From: Synergistaceae bacterium
Lineage (GTDB): Bacteria; Synergistota; Synergistia; Synergistales; Aminobacteriaceae
Assembly (NCBI GenBank): GCA_018436785.1
Contig: JAHDKR010000045.1
Span: 1 to 37,099, forward strand
Direction: 5' to 3'
Length of the DNA stretch: 37,099 bases
Shown: positions 1 to 7,630 of the stretch, piece after piece
How the letters are laid out: the number at the start of each line of letters is the position of its first letter
Position numbering within the stretch: the first letter of the stretch is position 1
The notes under the pieces: model-generated
What the model was told of the DNA's origin: nothing
Databases searched by the model: none
What the model saw: only the letters and a program-made list of their open reading frames with translations
Position numbers and translations under genes: made by a program

Positions 1-644
1 ACCGCTATTTTATCCCGAGCGAAATGGTCCGGGAGGGGCTTCTTGAGTCCGGGGTTCCCAAGGAGAAGATCATCATGTCGGGAATACCGGTGCTCCCCAA
101 GTTTGCACGAATCGGCGAGGGGAAGCGGTCGTTCTCCGGAAGGCGTCTCCCGGTGCTCTTCATAGCGAGCAGCATTTACAACACGCTTGTCGTCGGTATA
201 CTTAAAGAACTGGAGCGCACAGGGCTCCCTCTAGACGTAACCGTGGTGACGGGTCGGAACCACGATCTCGCGGACGATCTCGAACGCTTTTCATTCAATT
301 CCAAGCTTTCACTGAATGTCCTGGGATTTGTCGATACGCTGGACAAGCTTATGACGAAGCACGACGTGCTGATCACCAAACCGGGGGGGCTCACCGTGAG
401 CGAAGCCCTCTGCGCTTCCATACCGATGATCCTTGTGAACCCCATTCCCAAGCAGGAGACGAACAACTCGGCGTACCTTCAATCGAAAGGAGCGGGGATC
501 CTCGCCCGAACTCCCGAGGATGTCGGCGGGCTTGTCCGTCGCTTCTACGACGATCGTTCAACCCTCTCCTCGATGCAGCGCGCCGCAGCCTCCATCGCCT
601 TCCCGAATGCCGCTTCCGCGGTCGTTTCGGGCGTGTTGAGGTGA
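1..644 (+). CDS. GT28-family glycosyltransferase (MGDG synthase / diacylglycerol glycosyltransferase-like), 5' truncated
   Basis: The reading frame is open from the window edge (codons from base 3), so only the C-terminal part of about 213 residues is present. It resembles the C-terminal nucleotide-sugar-binding half of GT28 enzymes such as MGDG synthase and processive diacylglycerol glucosyltransferases. The first residues read RYFIPSEMVREGLLESGVP, typical of the linker before that half. The sugar-nucleotide motif KPGGLTVSEAL lies near residue 126 of the fragment. Such enzymes transfer a hexose from a UDP-sugar to a membrane lipid at the cytoplasmic face. The exact acceptor cannot be told from the fragment; a MurG-like role is less likely because the linker fits the lipid enzymes better. 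The next gene starts 7 bases after its stop, so the two may be cotranscribed. Confidence 0.8.
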   Translation, partial: RYFIPSEMVREGLLESGVPKEKIIMSGIPVLPKFARIGEGKRSFSGRRLPVLFIASSIYNTLVVGILKELERTGLPLDVTVVTGRNHDLADDLERFSFNSKLSLNVLGFVDTLDKLMTKHDVLITKPGGLTVSEALCASIPMILVNPIPKQETNNSAYLQSKGAGILARTPEDVGGLVRRFYDDRSTLSSMQRAAASIAFPNAASAVVSGVLR

Positions 645-651
645 CCGGCCG

Positions 652-2448
652 ATGCCTTCCCGAGACGATGCCGCAAAAACGGAAGAAATGAAGCTGGAGT
701 GGGAGAAGATGTTCTTCTTCTGCGACGATCCTGCCCGGACGCGCCGCTATTTCCAGATTATCAAGGCTGTTTTCGACAATACCGTAGAGGGTATCGTCAT
801 CACGGACGCCAACGGGATAATCCGGATGGTCAACGCGGCCTTTTCGACGATTACCGGATACGCTCCGGAGGAGGCGCTTGGCAAGAACCCCCGGATTTTG
901 AAGTCCGACCGGCACCCCCCGGAGTTTTACGAAAACTTCTGGAAACGGCTCGTCAATGACGGGAAGTGGGAGGGGGAGATATGGAACCGAAGAAAGAACG
1001 GGGAGGTCTACCCCGAGTGGATGGTCTGCTCCGCCGTCTACGACGAGGAGGGGAATGCGGAGCACTATATCTCCGTATTCAACGACCTTTCCGAGGTGAA
1101 GTTCAAGGACGCCCAGATAGAGCTCCGCTCCAACTACGACTATCTCACCGGTCTGCCGAACAAGGAGATGTTCCAGAGCCGTCTCTCCGGCGAACTCGCC
1201 CACCGGGAGAGAAACAGCGAGAGACTCGCGTTGCTTGTCTTCGACATCAACCGTTTCAAGAATATCAACGATACGCTCGGTCATTTCGTCGGCGATTCGG
1301 TACTGCGAAAAGTCGGCAGTCTGCTCTCCGAGTGCATCGGTTCAGGCGGATTAGTCTCCCGTATCGGCGGGGACGATTTTCATATTCTGCTCCCGGATGT
1401 CCATACCCCGGATGAAATTGTCGGCCAGGTCAAACGGGTCTTCGAATGTCTCAGCGACCCCGTGGATGTTGAAGGGCATCGTCTCTTTTTAAGCGCGAGC
1501 GTCGGGATCAGCGTCTTTCCCGAGGACGGCAGGGATGTCGACGACCTGCTCAAACGGGCGGATATCGCGATGGGGAAGGCAAAGGAGAGCGGAATCAGCA
1601 GCTACCGATTCTTCACGGAAGAGCTTGGAAGACGGGCGTCGCTGAAGCTTACCCTGGAGAACGCGCTGCGCGAGGGGCTCGAAAGGAATGAGTTTCACCT
1701 TCACTATCAGCCCAAGTACTGCATTCGCCGGGGGGCTTTCTCCGGGGCGGAAGCGCTCCTGCGCTGGAACAGTCCGGAAGGCCCCGTGCCGCCCTCCGAC
1801 TTTATTCCGCTTGCGGAGGAGACGGGGCTCATCCTCTCTCTGGGAGAAGAGGTCTTCAGGAAGGTGTGCCGCCAGATAGCCGAATGGAGGAGTCGCGGCT
1901 ATTCTCCCGGCGAGATCGCCGTGAATCTTTCGGCCCGCCAGTTTCATCAGAAAGGGCTTCTCTCGAGGATGAAAGGTATTCTTGGCGAGTACGATGTGCC
2001 GCCCTCTCTGCTCGGGATCGAGATCACCGAGTCCGGCATCATGGAGAACCTCATGGATTCCATCGCTGTGCTTTCCGGGATGAAAGACTTGGGGATGACC
2101 GTGTACGTGGACGACTTCGGCACCGGGTATTCGTCGCTGAACTATCTTAAACGCCTTCCCATCGACGTACTGAAGATAGACAAGAGTTTTATCGACGGCG
2201 TTCTGGAGGATCCCAACGACGCCGCCATCACCAGGGCCGTCGTCGGCATAGCCCGTTCGCTGGGGCTGCGCGTTGTAGCGGAAGGGGTGGAGACTCCGGA
2301 GCAGCTTGATTTTTTGCGCCGCAACGGATGCGACGAGATCCAGGGGTACTTGCTGAGCCGGCTTCTTCCGCCGGATGCCTTTGAAAAATTCGGGGAGAGT
2401 GAAATTCCTCTTTGTTTCAACGGACTCTCAGGTTATAATCACTGTTGA
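652..2448 (+). CDS. PAS-GGDEF-EAL c-di-GMP signalling protein
   Basis: This 598-residue protein has no membrane segment. Its domains are a PAS domain (about 35-150), GGDEF (about 160-325) and EAL (about 335-585). The GGDEF signature is GGDDF (239-243), with Asp replacing the catalytic Glu, and no RxxD inhibitory site sits before it, so cyclase activity may be weak or lost. The EAL domain looks fully active: EALLRW (EAL at 367-369), NLSARQF, EITES, DDFGTGYSS, KIDKSF, AEGVET and QGY are all present. The likely role is a cytoplasmic phosphodiesterase that hydrolyses c-di-GMP to pGpG, tuned by PAS and perhaps by GTP binding to the GGDEF domain. A GAGGTGA ribosome site overlaps the stop of the upstream gene. 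The next operon has its own candidate promoter inside the end of this gene. Confidence 0.93.
   Translation: MPSRDDAAKTEEMKLEWEKMFFFCDDPARTRRYFQIIKAVFDNTVEGIVITDANGIIRMVNAAFSTITGYAPEEALGKNPRILKSDRHPPEFYENFWKRLVNDGKWEGEIWNRRKNGEVYPEWMVCSAVYDEEGNAEHYISVFNDLSEVKFKDAQIELRSNYDYLTGLPNKEMFQSRLSGELAHRERNSERLALLVFDINRFKNINDTLGHFVGDSVLRKVGSLLSECIGSGGLVSRIGGDDFHILLPDVHTPDEIVGQVKRVFECLSDPVDVEGHRLFLSASVGISVFPEDGRDVDDLLKRADIAMGKAKESGISSYRFFTEELGRRASLKLTLENALREGLERNEFHLHYQPKYCIRRGAFSGAEALLRWNSPEGPVPPSDFIPLAEETGLILSLGEEVFRKVCRQIAEWRSRGYSPGEIAVNLSARQFHQKGLLSRMKGILGEYDVPPSLLGIEITESGIMENLMDSIAVLSGMKDLGMTVYVDDFGTGYSSLNYLKRLPIDVLKIDKSFIDGVLEDPNDAAITRAVVGIARSLGLRVVAEGVETPEQLDFLRRNGCDEIQGYLLSRLLPPDAFEKFGESEIPLCFNGLSGYNHC
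2412..2439 (+). promoter_or_regulatory. Candidate promoter for the ODP operon
   Basis: A perfect -10 hexamer TATAAT (2434-2439) is preceded at 16 bases by TTGTTT (2412-2417). It lies inside the last codons of the GGDEF-EAL gene, about 85 bases before the di-iron protein start. The -35 match is weak (3 of 6). If used, the transcript would begin near 2446, directly at the leader dyad. Confidence 0.45.
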
Positions 2449-2524
2449 GACGGGGTGCTCCGTAGAATAGAATATACCCCGGAGAAACGTCCGTCTCCTC
2501 TGCATACGGAAGGAGTTGGTTGGA

Positions 2525-3298
2525 GTGCAGCACGTGAGTTCGCTTACCCTCTACGACCAGGGGGATCACAAGTTCATCATGCTCGGCTGGGAGGAGCAGG
2601 AAGAAGAGGTCGCCGTCCAGACGAACCAGTACGTCATCTCTTCCGGCGGCGAGGTGGTGCTGCTCGATCCGGGCGGAGCGCACGTCTTCCCGAGGGTGTT
2701 GGCGAATGTGGCCGAGATGTTCGAACTGAAGGATATCCGGCATATCTTCTACTCCCATCAGGATCCGGACGTCTCCTCGGGCATCACGCTCTGGCTGTCG
2801 ATGGCCGAGAAGGCGACGGTCTATATCTCCGGGCTGTGGGTGCGCTTCCTTCCGCACTTCGGCATCTACGACGTGAAACGCATCAAAGCCATTCCCGACA
2901 AGGGGGAAACGCTCTCCCTGTCCAACGGCAAGAAGATGACGGTCATCCCTTCTCATTTCCTCCACTCTACAGGATGTTTTTCCCTGTACGACCCGACGTC
3001 GAAGATTCTCTTCTCGGGCGATATCGGCGCGGCGATCTTCCCGCGCGGAACCCGCTACCCCGTGGCCGAGGATTTTGACGCGCACCTGAAGTACATGGAG
3101 GGGTTCCACAAACGCTATATGGCCTCGAACGCCTTCTGCCGCAGATGGGTGAAGATGGTCTCTTCGCTCGATGTGGAGCACATCGCCCCGCAGCACGGCG
3201 CCCTGATCAAGGGGAGGGAGAACGTGAAGAAGTTCCTCGCGTGGTTTGAAAACCTCTCCTGCGGCGTGGATGTCCTCGACGACATCTACGGTCGCTAG
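2525..3298 (+). CDS. ODP-type oxygen-binding di-iron protein (MBL fold)
   Basis: This 257-residue protein is a single metallo-beta-lactamase-fold domain like that of flavodiiron proteins but without a flavodoxin domain. The expected di-iron ligands are all present at nearly the spacing of flavodiiron proteins: H78, D80, D82 (in SHQDPD), H147, D166 (FSGDIG) and H224 (APQHGA). ODP proteins of Treponema denticola and Thermotoga maritima bind oxygen and iron and signal through a partner chemoreceptor that lacks a sensor domain. The gene directly downstream here is exactly such a receptor, which supports a sensor role over an enzymatic one. I chose the GTG at 2525 because AGGAG (2511-2515) sits 9 bases before it; the upstream TTG at 2516 would abut the ribosome site. 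An ordinary hydrolase or NO/O2 reductase is the alternative. Confidence 0.85.
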   Translation: MQHVSSLTLYDQGDHKFIMLGWEEQEEEVAVQTNQYVISSGGEVVLLDPGGAHVFPRVLANVAEMFELKDIRHIFYSHQDPDVSSGITLWLSMAEKATVYISGLWVRFLPHFGIYDVKRIKAIPDKGETLSLSNGKKMTVIPSHFLHSTGCFSLYDPTSKILFSGDIGAAIFPRGTRYPVAEDFDAHLKYMEGFHKRYMASNAFCRRWVKMVSSLDVEHIAPQHGALIKGRENVKKFLAWFENLSCGVDVLDDIYGR

Positions 3299-3315
3299 CC
3301 GGGGAGGGTCGGGGG

Positions 3316-4158
3316 ATGGAGCATAAATTTTCACAGGTAATCCATCAGCTTGGAGGGGCGTACTTCGCCAACACGCTTATGAACTCCTTCATGGCGCAGC
3401 TCGACGAAGTGCTGGTGAGCCGCGTCAGGGCAGTCGAGGAGGAGATCGACGCGACCTCGGAGCGCTTCGTCCAGTTGAGCGCCCTGCTCGGGGATCTGTT
3501 GAAAGAGTTCGAAAAGAGCGGGAAGGAGACCAGAGAGAGCGTCGGACGCATCACCCAGATGAACGAGGACCTGGGGGAGGAGCTGAAACGCTCCGGCACC
3601 GACCTCGACGGCATGAGCGAGAACGTCTCCCGGACGGTGGACGCCACGTTCGGCACTCTGGAGTCCTTCCTGGAAATAGAGAAGATGTCCAAGGAAATAC
3701 AGCGCATCGCCAAGCAGACGAATCTGTTGGCGCTCAACGCTTCCATAGAGGCCGCACGGGCCGGCGAGCACGGGCGGGGGTTCGCCATCGTGGCGAAGAA
3801 CGTCCAGGAGCTCGCCGCGGAGACCAAGGCGGCTTCGGAGTCCATCGGCTCCAAGGTGGGCGAGATCTCCGGCGCGGTGCAGAACGCCATGGAGGATATC
3901 CGGCGGGTGAGCGAGATGTTCGACGTCATCCGGCGTTCGCTTTCGACGTTCACCGACTTCCTGTCGACCAACAAATCGTTCATGGAGCGCATGGAGCATA
4001 CCATGGCCGACGCGGGGGACAAGGTCCGCCGCAGTTCCGAGGAGATGGACAACTCCGTCGAGGTGATGGGGAACGCGTCGAAGAAGTTCGGTTCGATGGC
4101 GGCGACCATATCCGCGATCGTCCTTGCCCAGAAGAACCTGAAGCAGATACGACTTTAG
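3316..4158 (+). CDS. Soluble methyl-accepting chemotaxis receptor, no sensor domain
   Basis: This 280-residue protein is almost entirely helical coiled coil, with no transmembrane segment and no recognisable ligand domain. The conserved hairpin tip that contacts CheA and CheW lies at about 129-163, with IAKQTNLLALNASIEAARAG nearly matching the consensus. The segment after it reads AIVAKNVQELA rather than the usual VVADEVRKLA, so some contact residues differ. The first 30 residues are the only part that could bind a partner. Starting 17 bases after the di-iron protein, it is very likely that protein's signalling partner, and it is followed by an HD-GYP gene. The GGGAGG ribosome site fits the ATG. 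No CheA, CheW, CheR or CheB gene is in the window, so it would have to use a core array encoded elsewhere. Confidence 0.9.
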   Translation: MEHKFSQVIHQLGGAYFANTLMNSFMAQLDEVLVSRVRAVEEEIDATSERFVQLSALLGDLLKEFEKSGKETRESVGRITQMNEDLGEELKRSGTDLDGMSENVSRTVDATFGTLESFLEIEKMSKEIQRIAKQTNLLALNASIEAARAGEHGRGFAIVAKNVQELAAETKAASESIGSKVGEISGAVQNAMEDIRRVSEMFDVIRRSLSTFTDFLSTNKSFMERMEHTMADAGDKVRRSSEEMDNSVEVMGNASKKFGSMAATISAIVLAQKNLKQIRL

Positions 4159-4193
4159 CCGGAAGTTTCGGCGGGAGGGAAGGCGGGGTTGCC

Positions 4194-5366
4194 GTGCGGG
4201 TGCTGAAAGATGTAGATGTCGACGAATTGCACCTGTTCCGCGGACGGGTCGTCGAAGATGTGGTGTCGTCGACCGGTTCGCTTCTTTTACCGAAGGGGAG
4301 CGAGATCCAGGCGGTTCTGGAGTCCGTTCCCGGGATTACAAAGACGCTCAAGCGCTGGGGCGTCTATAAGGTTATGCTCGACGTCTCCTTCAACATTTCG
4401 GAGGAGGACTTCAACAAGATAATCGAGAATATCGAGCCGAAGATCCGTGTATTGGAGGCCGCGCTCGCACAGAATACAATTACGCAGGTCGACGAAGTCT
4501 ATCGGCGGATCTCCGAGAACGGTTCCCTTGGGGAAGGCGCCTACATGCTGGCGAGGCAGGCCGCGTTGCTGACCGAAGAGGTTACTCGCGCTCCGCAGAT
4601 TTTGCTCTGTTTGGGGCGGGTGCGCGACAGCGACGAGTACACATTCGTCCACTCACTCAACGTGGGGCTGCTTTGCGGTTATCTTGCCGGACGTCTGAAA
4701 CCCGGCGACCGCGAGTTCGCCGCCTCGATGACGTACGGCGGACTCCTTCACGACCTCGGTAAAGCCAAGGTTCCGCAGCAGGTGCTCAACAAGCCGGGAA
4801 AACTGACGGAGAAGGAGTACGAGATGATGAAGGCGCACTCCATCTACGGAGATGAAATCGCCAGGTCATCTGGTATCAGCGACGTCCGCGTGCTTTCTGT
4901 CATCCGGAATCACCATGAGCGTTGGGGAGGGCATGGGTACCCCGACGGTCTGCAAAAGAACAGTATCCCGCTGTTTGCCCGCATCGCGGCGGTTGCCGAT
5001 GTCTTCGACGCGCTCACAGCAAAGAGAGTGTACAAAAATCCGCTGTCGAGCCGCGAAGCGGTATCGATGATTCTGGAATCCTCCGAAAACGACTTCGACA
5101 AGGGCGTCGTCCGGGAGTTGCTGCTCTCCGTGGGACTCTATCCGGCCGGCACGCTGGTCGAGCTTTCGGATTTCAGCGTGGGAGTGGTGGTCGGCGCCAG
5201 AAATACGGATCTCTTCCGCCCCCAGGTGAGTGTCACCATCGACGGGAAGGGGCGCCGCGCTCCGGAAGGAACCATCGTCGACCTGGGATTGCAGCAGGAC
5301 CTCTTTGTCCGCCGGGCGCTCGACGACGTAGGGAAGGGCGTTGCGTACAGCGAAAAAGCAGGGTAA
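4194..5366 (+). CDS. HD-GYP domain c-di-GMP phosphodiesterase
   Basis: This 390-residue protein has an N-terminal region of about 140 residues without a recognised domain, then an HD-GYP domain (about 145-330) and a C-terminal tail of about 70 residues rich in beta strand that resembles the tail of other stand-alone HD-GYP proteins. Catalytic features are intact: HDLGK (HD at 186-187), the following KAHS, NHHERW (240-242), HGYPDGL (247-252) and DVFDALT. It should hydrolyse c-di-GMP in the cytoplasm. It lies 35 bases after the chemoreceptor gene, so it is probably in the same operon as the oxygen sensor and could be a second output of it. The start is GTG at 4194; another in-frame GTG at 4200 is possible. 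It ends 19 bases from the convergent helicase gene, with no clear terminator between. Confidence 0.92.
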   Translation: MRVLKDVDVDELHLFRGRVVEDVVSSTGSLLLPKGSEIQAVLESVPGITKTLKRWGVYKVMLDVSFNISEEDFNKIIENIEPKIRVLEAALAQNTITQVDEVYRRISENGSLGEGAYMLARQAALLTEEVTRAPQILLCLGRVRDSDEYTFVHSLNVGLLCGYLAGRLKPGDREFAASMTYGGLLHDLGKAKVPQQVLNKPGKLTEKEYEMMKAHSIYGDEIARSSGISDVRVLSVIRNHHERWGGHGYPDGLQKNSIPLFARIAAVADVFDALTAKRVYKNPLSSREAVSMILESSENDFDKGVVRELLLSVGLYPAGTLVELSDFSVGVVVGARNTDLFRPQVSVTIDGKGRRAPEGTIVDLGLQQDLFVRRALDDVGKGVAYSEKAG

Positions 5367-5385
5367 AGACGCTTGCACTTAAAAT

Positions 5386-7029
5386 TCAGGAGAAGAGCGA
5401 TCGTTCGATCTCTCCTATCTTCTCCTCGAACCCGTAGATCGTCGGATCGATTTCGTCAACCGTATTGTTTAACTCTTTCATCGACCGGAAGGCAAACCCT
5501 TTCGGCATTCTGTTCGCGAATCGTTTCACCTTGAGCAGCGCCTGGAGGTAGTTCCTTTCAAAGGGAAGGATCACCTGCGCGGCCAGCAAAGCGCTGGGCG
5601 ACTGCTCCGTGTGAAAAAGAAACGCCATCTCCAGGTTCTCCTCAATGTCCATCTCATCGTACCAGAGCGAGGCAAGCGTCTTTCGAAACTTCTTCCGCTC
5701 GTGGTGGTGGACCATTTTCGACATTGCCCTGTCGATACGCTTCATTCCGGAGCGGATCGCGTTGCCGACGAGAAACTCGTCCTGCTGCGGCAGGGAGAAG
5801 CATGCGATGAACTCGGCTTCCACTTCAGGGAGGACCTCTTTGCGGAGCAGCCTGCCGAAAGATGGGCGCAGCGAGACGTTCGCCTTCTCCGGGGCCGCCT
5901 CAAGCAGCTCATTGAAGATCTCCTTCGTTGAAAACCCCCGCCGCTCGAACGGCGATTTTGCAAGCCACGTGACATACCCCGGGTCGAAGAGCCCCTTCCG
6001 TCCTGCCCGTCCCGCCATCTGAAGAAACTCGTTCTTTGAAATAGGCGCGTCCGAGTGGTAGTGGACAAGCTGAGCAAATACGGCGGTTTCGGCAGGGAGG
6101 TTGACGCCAAGCGCAAGCGCGTTCGTTCCGCAGACCACGTCGAGGATTCGCTCTCTGAAGGCCGCCTCCATCAAGATTTTTTCCTTGGGAAGCATTCCTC
6201 CGTGGTAGATGCCGACCCCGTTGAAGAGCGGCTGCTGAATCTTCGGCACGCCCAGAATCGCCGCAAGTTCAGCGAGGCGTTCGCGCTTGGAGGAATGAAT
6301 CCGCTTCCTCTGGCGGGCGATCAGGTAGGCGAGCTCCATCGCCCCCTTTTGTGAAAAGAGGAAGACCAGCGCGTCTTTGACGCTGTCGATGTACGCAGGG
6401 CGTTCCGGCGTGAAGAGGAGCTGCGTCTCGCGCTTCGCGTTTTCGAAGAGAAGAAACGACCGTTCAGTCACTCCTTCAAGGTATTGTACGACCGAGGAGG
6501 CGCCTCCGAGGGTTGCGGACATGACGAGGACGGACGTTGTGGCGTCGGTGTTCCGGATGCCGTCGATGTAGGTTCTCGCCCGGTCCGAATCGTCGAAGAT
6601 GTAGTGGAACTCGTCCACTATGAGTTTTTGTCCGGGGACGCGGGCGTACTTCAAGGAATAGATCTCCTGCGTGCAGCAGATTATGCCTGCGCCTTCGTTC
6701 TTCTTGAAGTCGCCGGTTTCGATTCCCACGTCGAGCCCGAGTTTCCTGAGATCGAGATAGCGTTCATTGCTCAGCGCCTTTATCGGGGCGGTGAAGATGA
6801 TGCGTCCGTCCCCGGGAGGAAGGACCGTTCCGGCCTCGTCAAGTATGCCCGCCCAAAGATAGGCCACCAGCGTTTTTCCGGATCCGGTAGGGGCCGAGAG
6901 CACAGCGCTTGTCTCTCGAATCGCCTGAAAGGCGTCCAGTTGCCACGGATAAAAAGTTATATGCGCCAGCGTTGAAACTCCTCTCGAAAGTGCGTAGGGT
7001 TGTTCTTCCAGAAAGATATGGTACCACAT
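5386..7029 (-). CDS. Ski2-like DEAD/DEAH-box superfamily 2 helicase
   Basis: This is an ATP-dependent nucleic-acid helicase of about 545 residues. Counted from the longest frame (start 7077), Walker A APTGSGKT lies at about 62-69. It is followed by the Walker B box DEFH, motif III MSATL and motif VI QMAGRAGRKG, so both RecA-like domains are complete. A helical C-terminal region of about 170 residues follows. DEFH and the layout place it near Ski2/RecQ-like RNA or DNA helicases; the substrate is unknown. The start is uncertain. ATG at 7077 overlaps the divergent gene. ATG at 7029 has a poor ribosome site. A CTG at 6969 has GAGAGGAG 8 bases upstream and gives the protein a natural start at AHITFYPWQLDAF. 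I give 7029 as a compromise. Confidence 0.85.
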   Translation of the reverse strand: MWYHIFLEEQPYALSRGVSTLAHITFYPWQLDAFQAIRETSAVLSAPTGSGKTLVAYLWAGILDEAGTVLPPGDGRIIFTAPIKALSNERYLDLRKLGLDVGIETGDFKKNEGAGIICCTQEIYSLKYARVPGQKLIVDEFHYIFDDSDRARTYIDGIRNTDATTSVLVMSATLGGASSVVQYLEGVTERSFLLFENAKRETQLLFTPERPAYIDSVKDALVFLFSQKGAMELAYLIARQRKRIHSSKRERLAELAAILGVPKIQQPLFNGVGIYHGGMLPKEKILMEAAFRERILDVVCGTNALALGVNLPAETAVFAQLVHYHSDAPISKNEFLQMAGRAGRKGLFDPGYVTWLAKSPFERRGFSTKEIFNELLEAAPEKANVSLRPSFGRLLRKEVLPEVEAEFIACFSLPQQDEFLVGNAIRSGMKRIDRAMSKMVHHHERKKFRKTLASLWYDEMDIEENLEMAFLFHTEQSPSALLAAQVILPFERNYLQALLKVKRFANRMPKGFAFRSMKELNNTVDEIDPTIYGFEEKIGEIERSLFS

Positions 7030-7045
7030 CTTTCGTGGTATTATA
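7022..7045. promoter_or_regulatory. Overlapping divergent -10 elements with adjacent dyad
   Basis: TATAAT reads on the minus strand at 7045-7040, and TATTAT on the plus strand at 7039-7044. Next to them is the dyad TACCAC-N7-GTGGTA (7022-7040). No good -35 is visible for either direction. The arrangement suggests shared control of the helicase and the plus-strand gene at 7076. Confidence 0.35.
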
Positions 7046-7075
7046 AAGTGAATCAATCCGGCGGAGGTGTTGCTC

Positions 7076-7540
7076 ATGGCAGAGTTTGTGATAGTGGTAC
7101 AAGAAGAGGACGATGAGGCGCGCCAAGCGTGCGTCTACGGACTTGAACCGCGTACGCCCTTTCTTTCAAAAAGAAGAGAAGCAGCTTTCTGGAAAACGAT
7201 AGGGGAAGAGGTCACAGAAGCAGTTGCATCCTCCGGCCTTCCCTTCGATGCGGCGATGCTCTTTATAAAAAAAGCCAGGCGCGCCTCCATGAAGAGAGTG
7301 TCCCTCTGCGCTCTTGCGCACGACGCCGGAGAAGACGGATGGCGTGTGCTCACATCACCCTCCAAGGCCGGAGAGCAGGCGTCTCCGATGACGGAGGACG
7401 AGAAGCTTCAGTTCGAAGAGGCGCGTCTCCTTGCCGAGGAGATCTCAAAACGCAACAGAGACGCTATTCCCGACACGGAGGACGAGATCATATCGGCAGA
7501 GGAGTTCGAGGATATGCTTCGGGGAGAGTCCGTCGATTAA
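7076..7540 (+). CDS. Uncharacterised acidic protein
   Basis: This 154-residue soluble protein belongs to no family I recognise. The N-terminal half contains basic stretches (SKRREA, KKARRASMKR) and the last 50 residues are strongly acidic, ending in EDEIISAEEFEDMLRGE. There is no signal peptide or membrane segment. The start is ATG 7076, with GGAGGT (7063-7068) 7 bases before it; a GTG at 7067 would overlap that site. The gene is divergent from the helicase, and their start regions overlap, so they may be controlled together. It ends 90 bases before the phosphate-type transporter. Ordinary codon use and a strong ribosome site make it a real gene. Confidence 0.75.
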   Translation: MAEFVIVVQEEDDEARQACVYGLEPRTPFLSKRREAAFWKTIGEEVTEAVASSGLPFDAAMLFIKKARRASMKRVSLCALAHDAGEDGWRVLTSPSKAGEQASPMTEDEKLQFEEARLLAEEISKRNRDAIPDTEDEIISAEEFEDMLRGESVD

Positions 7541-7630
7541 GTCTTTTTGTTGGCGCCGGACCGTCCTTTGTGGCGGGCCCGGTATGCTGTGTTTTTCAGG
7601 AGTGAAAACGAAGGAGCGGGGGATGTTTTC

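Noticed and set aside
4194-5366. Whole-window search for CRISPR arrays, tRNA genes, insertion sequences and phage genes
   Set aside because: No regularly spaced repeats, cloverleaf-like segments, transposase or integrase motifs were recognised in this region or elsewhere in the window.
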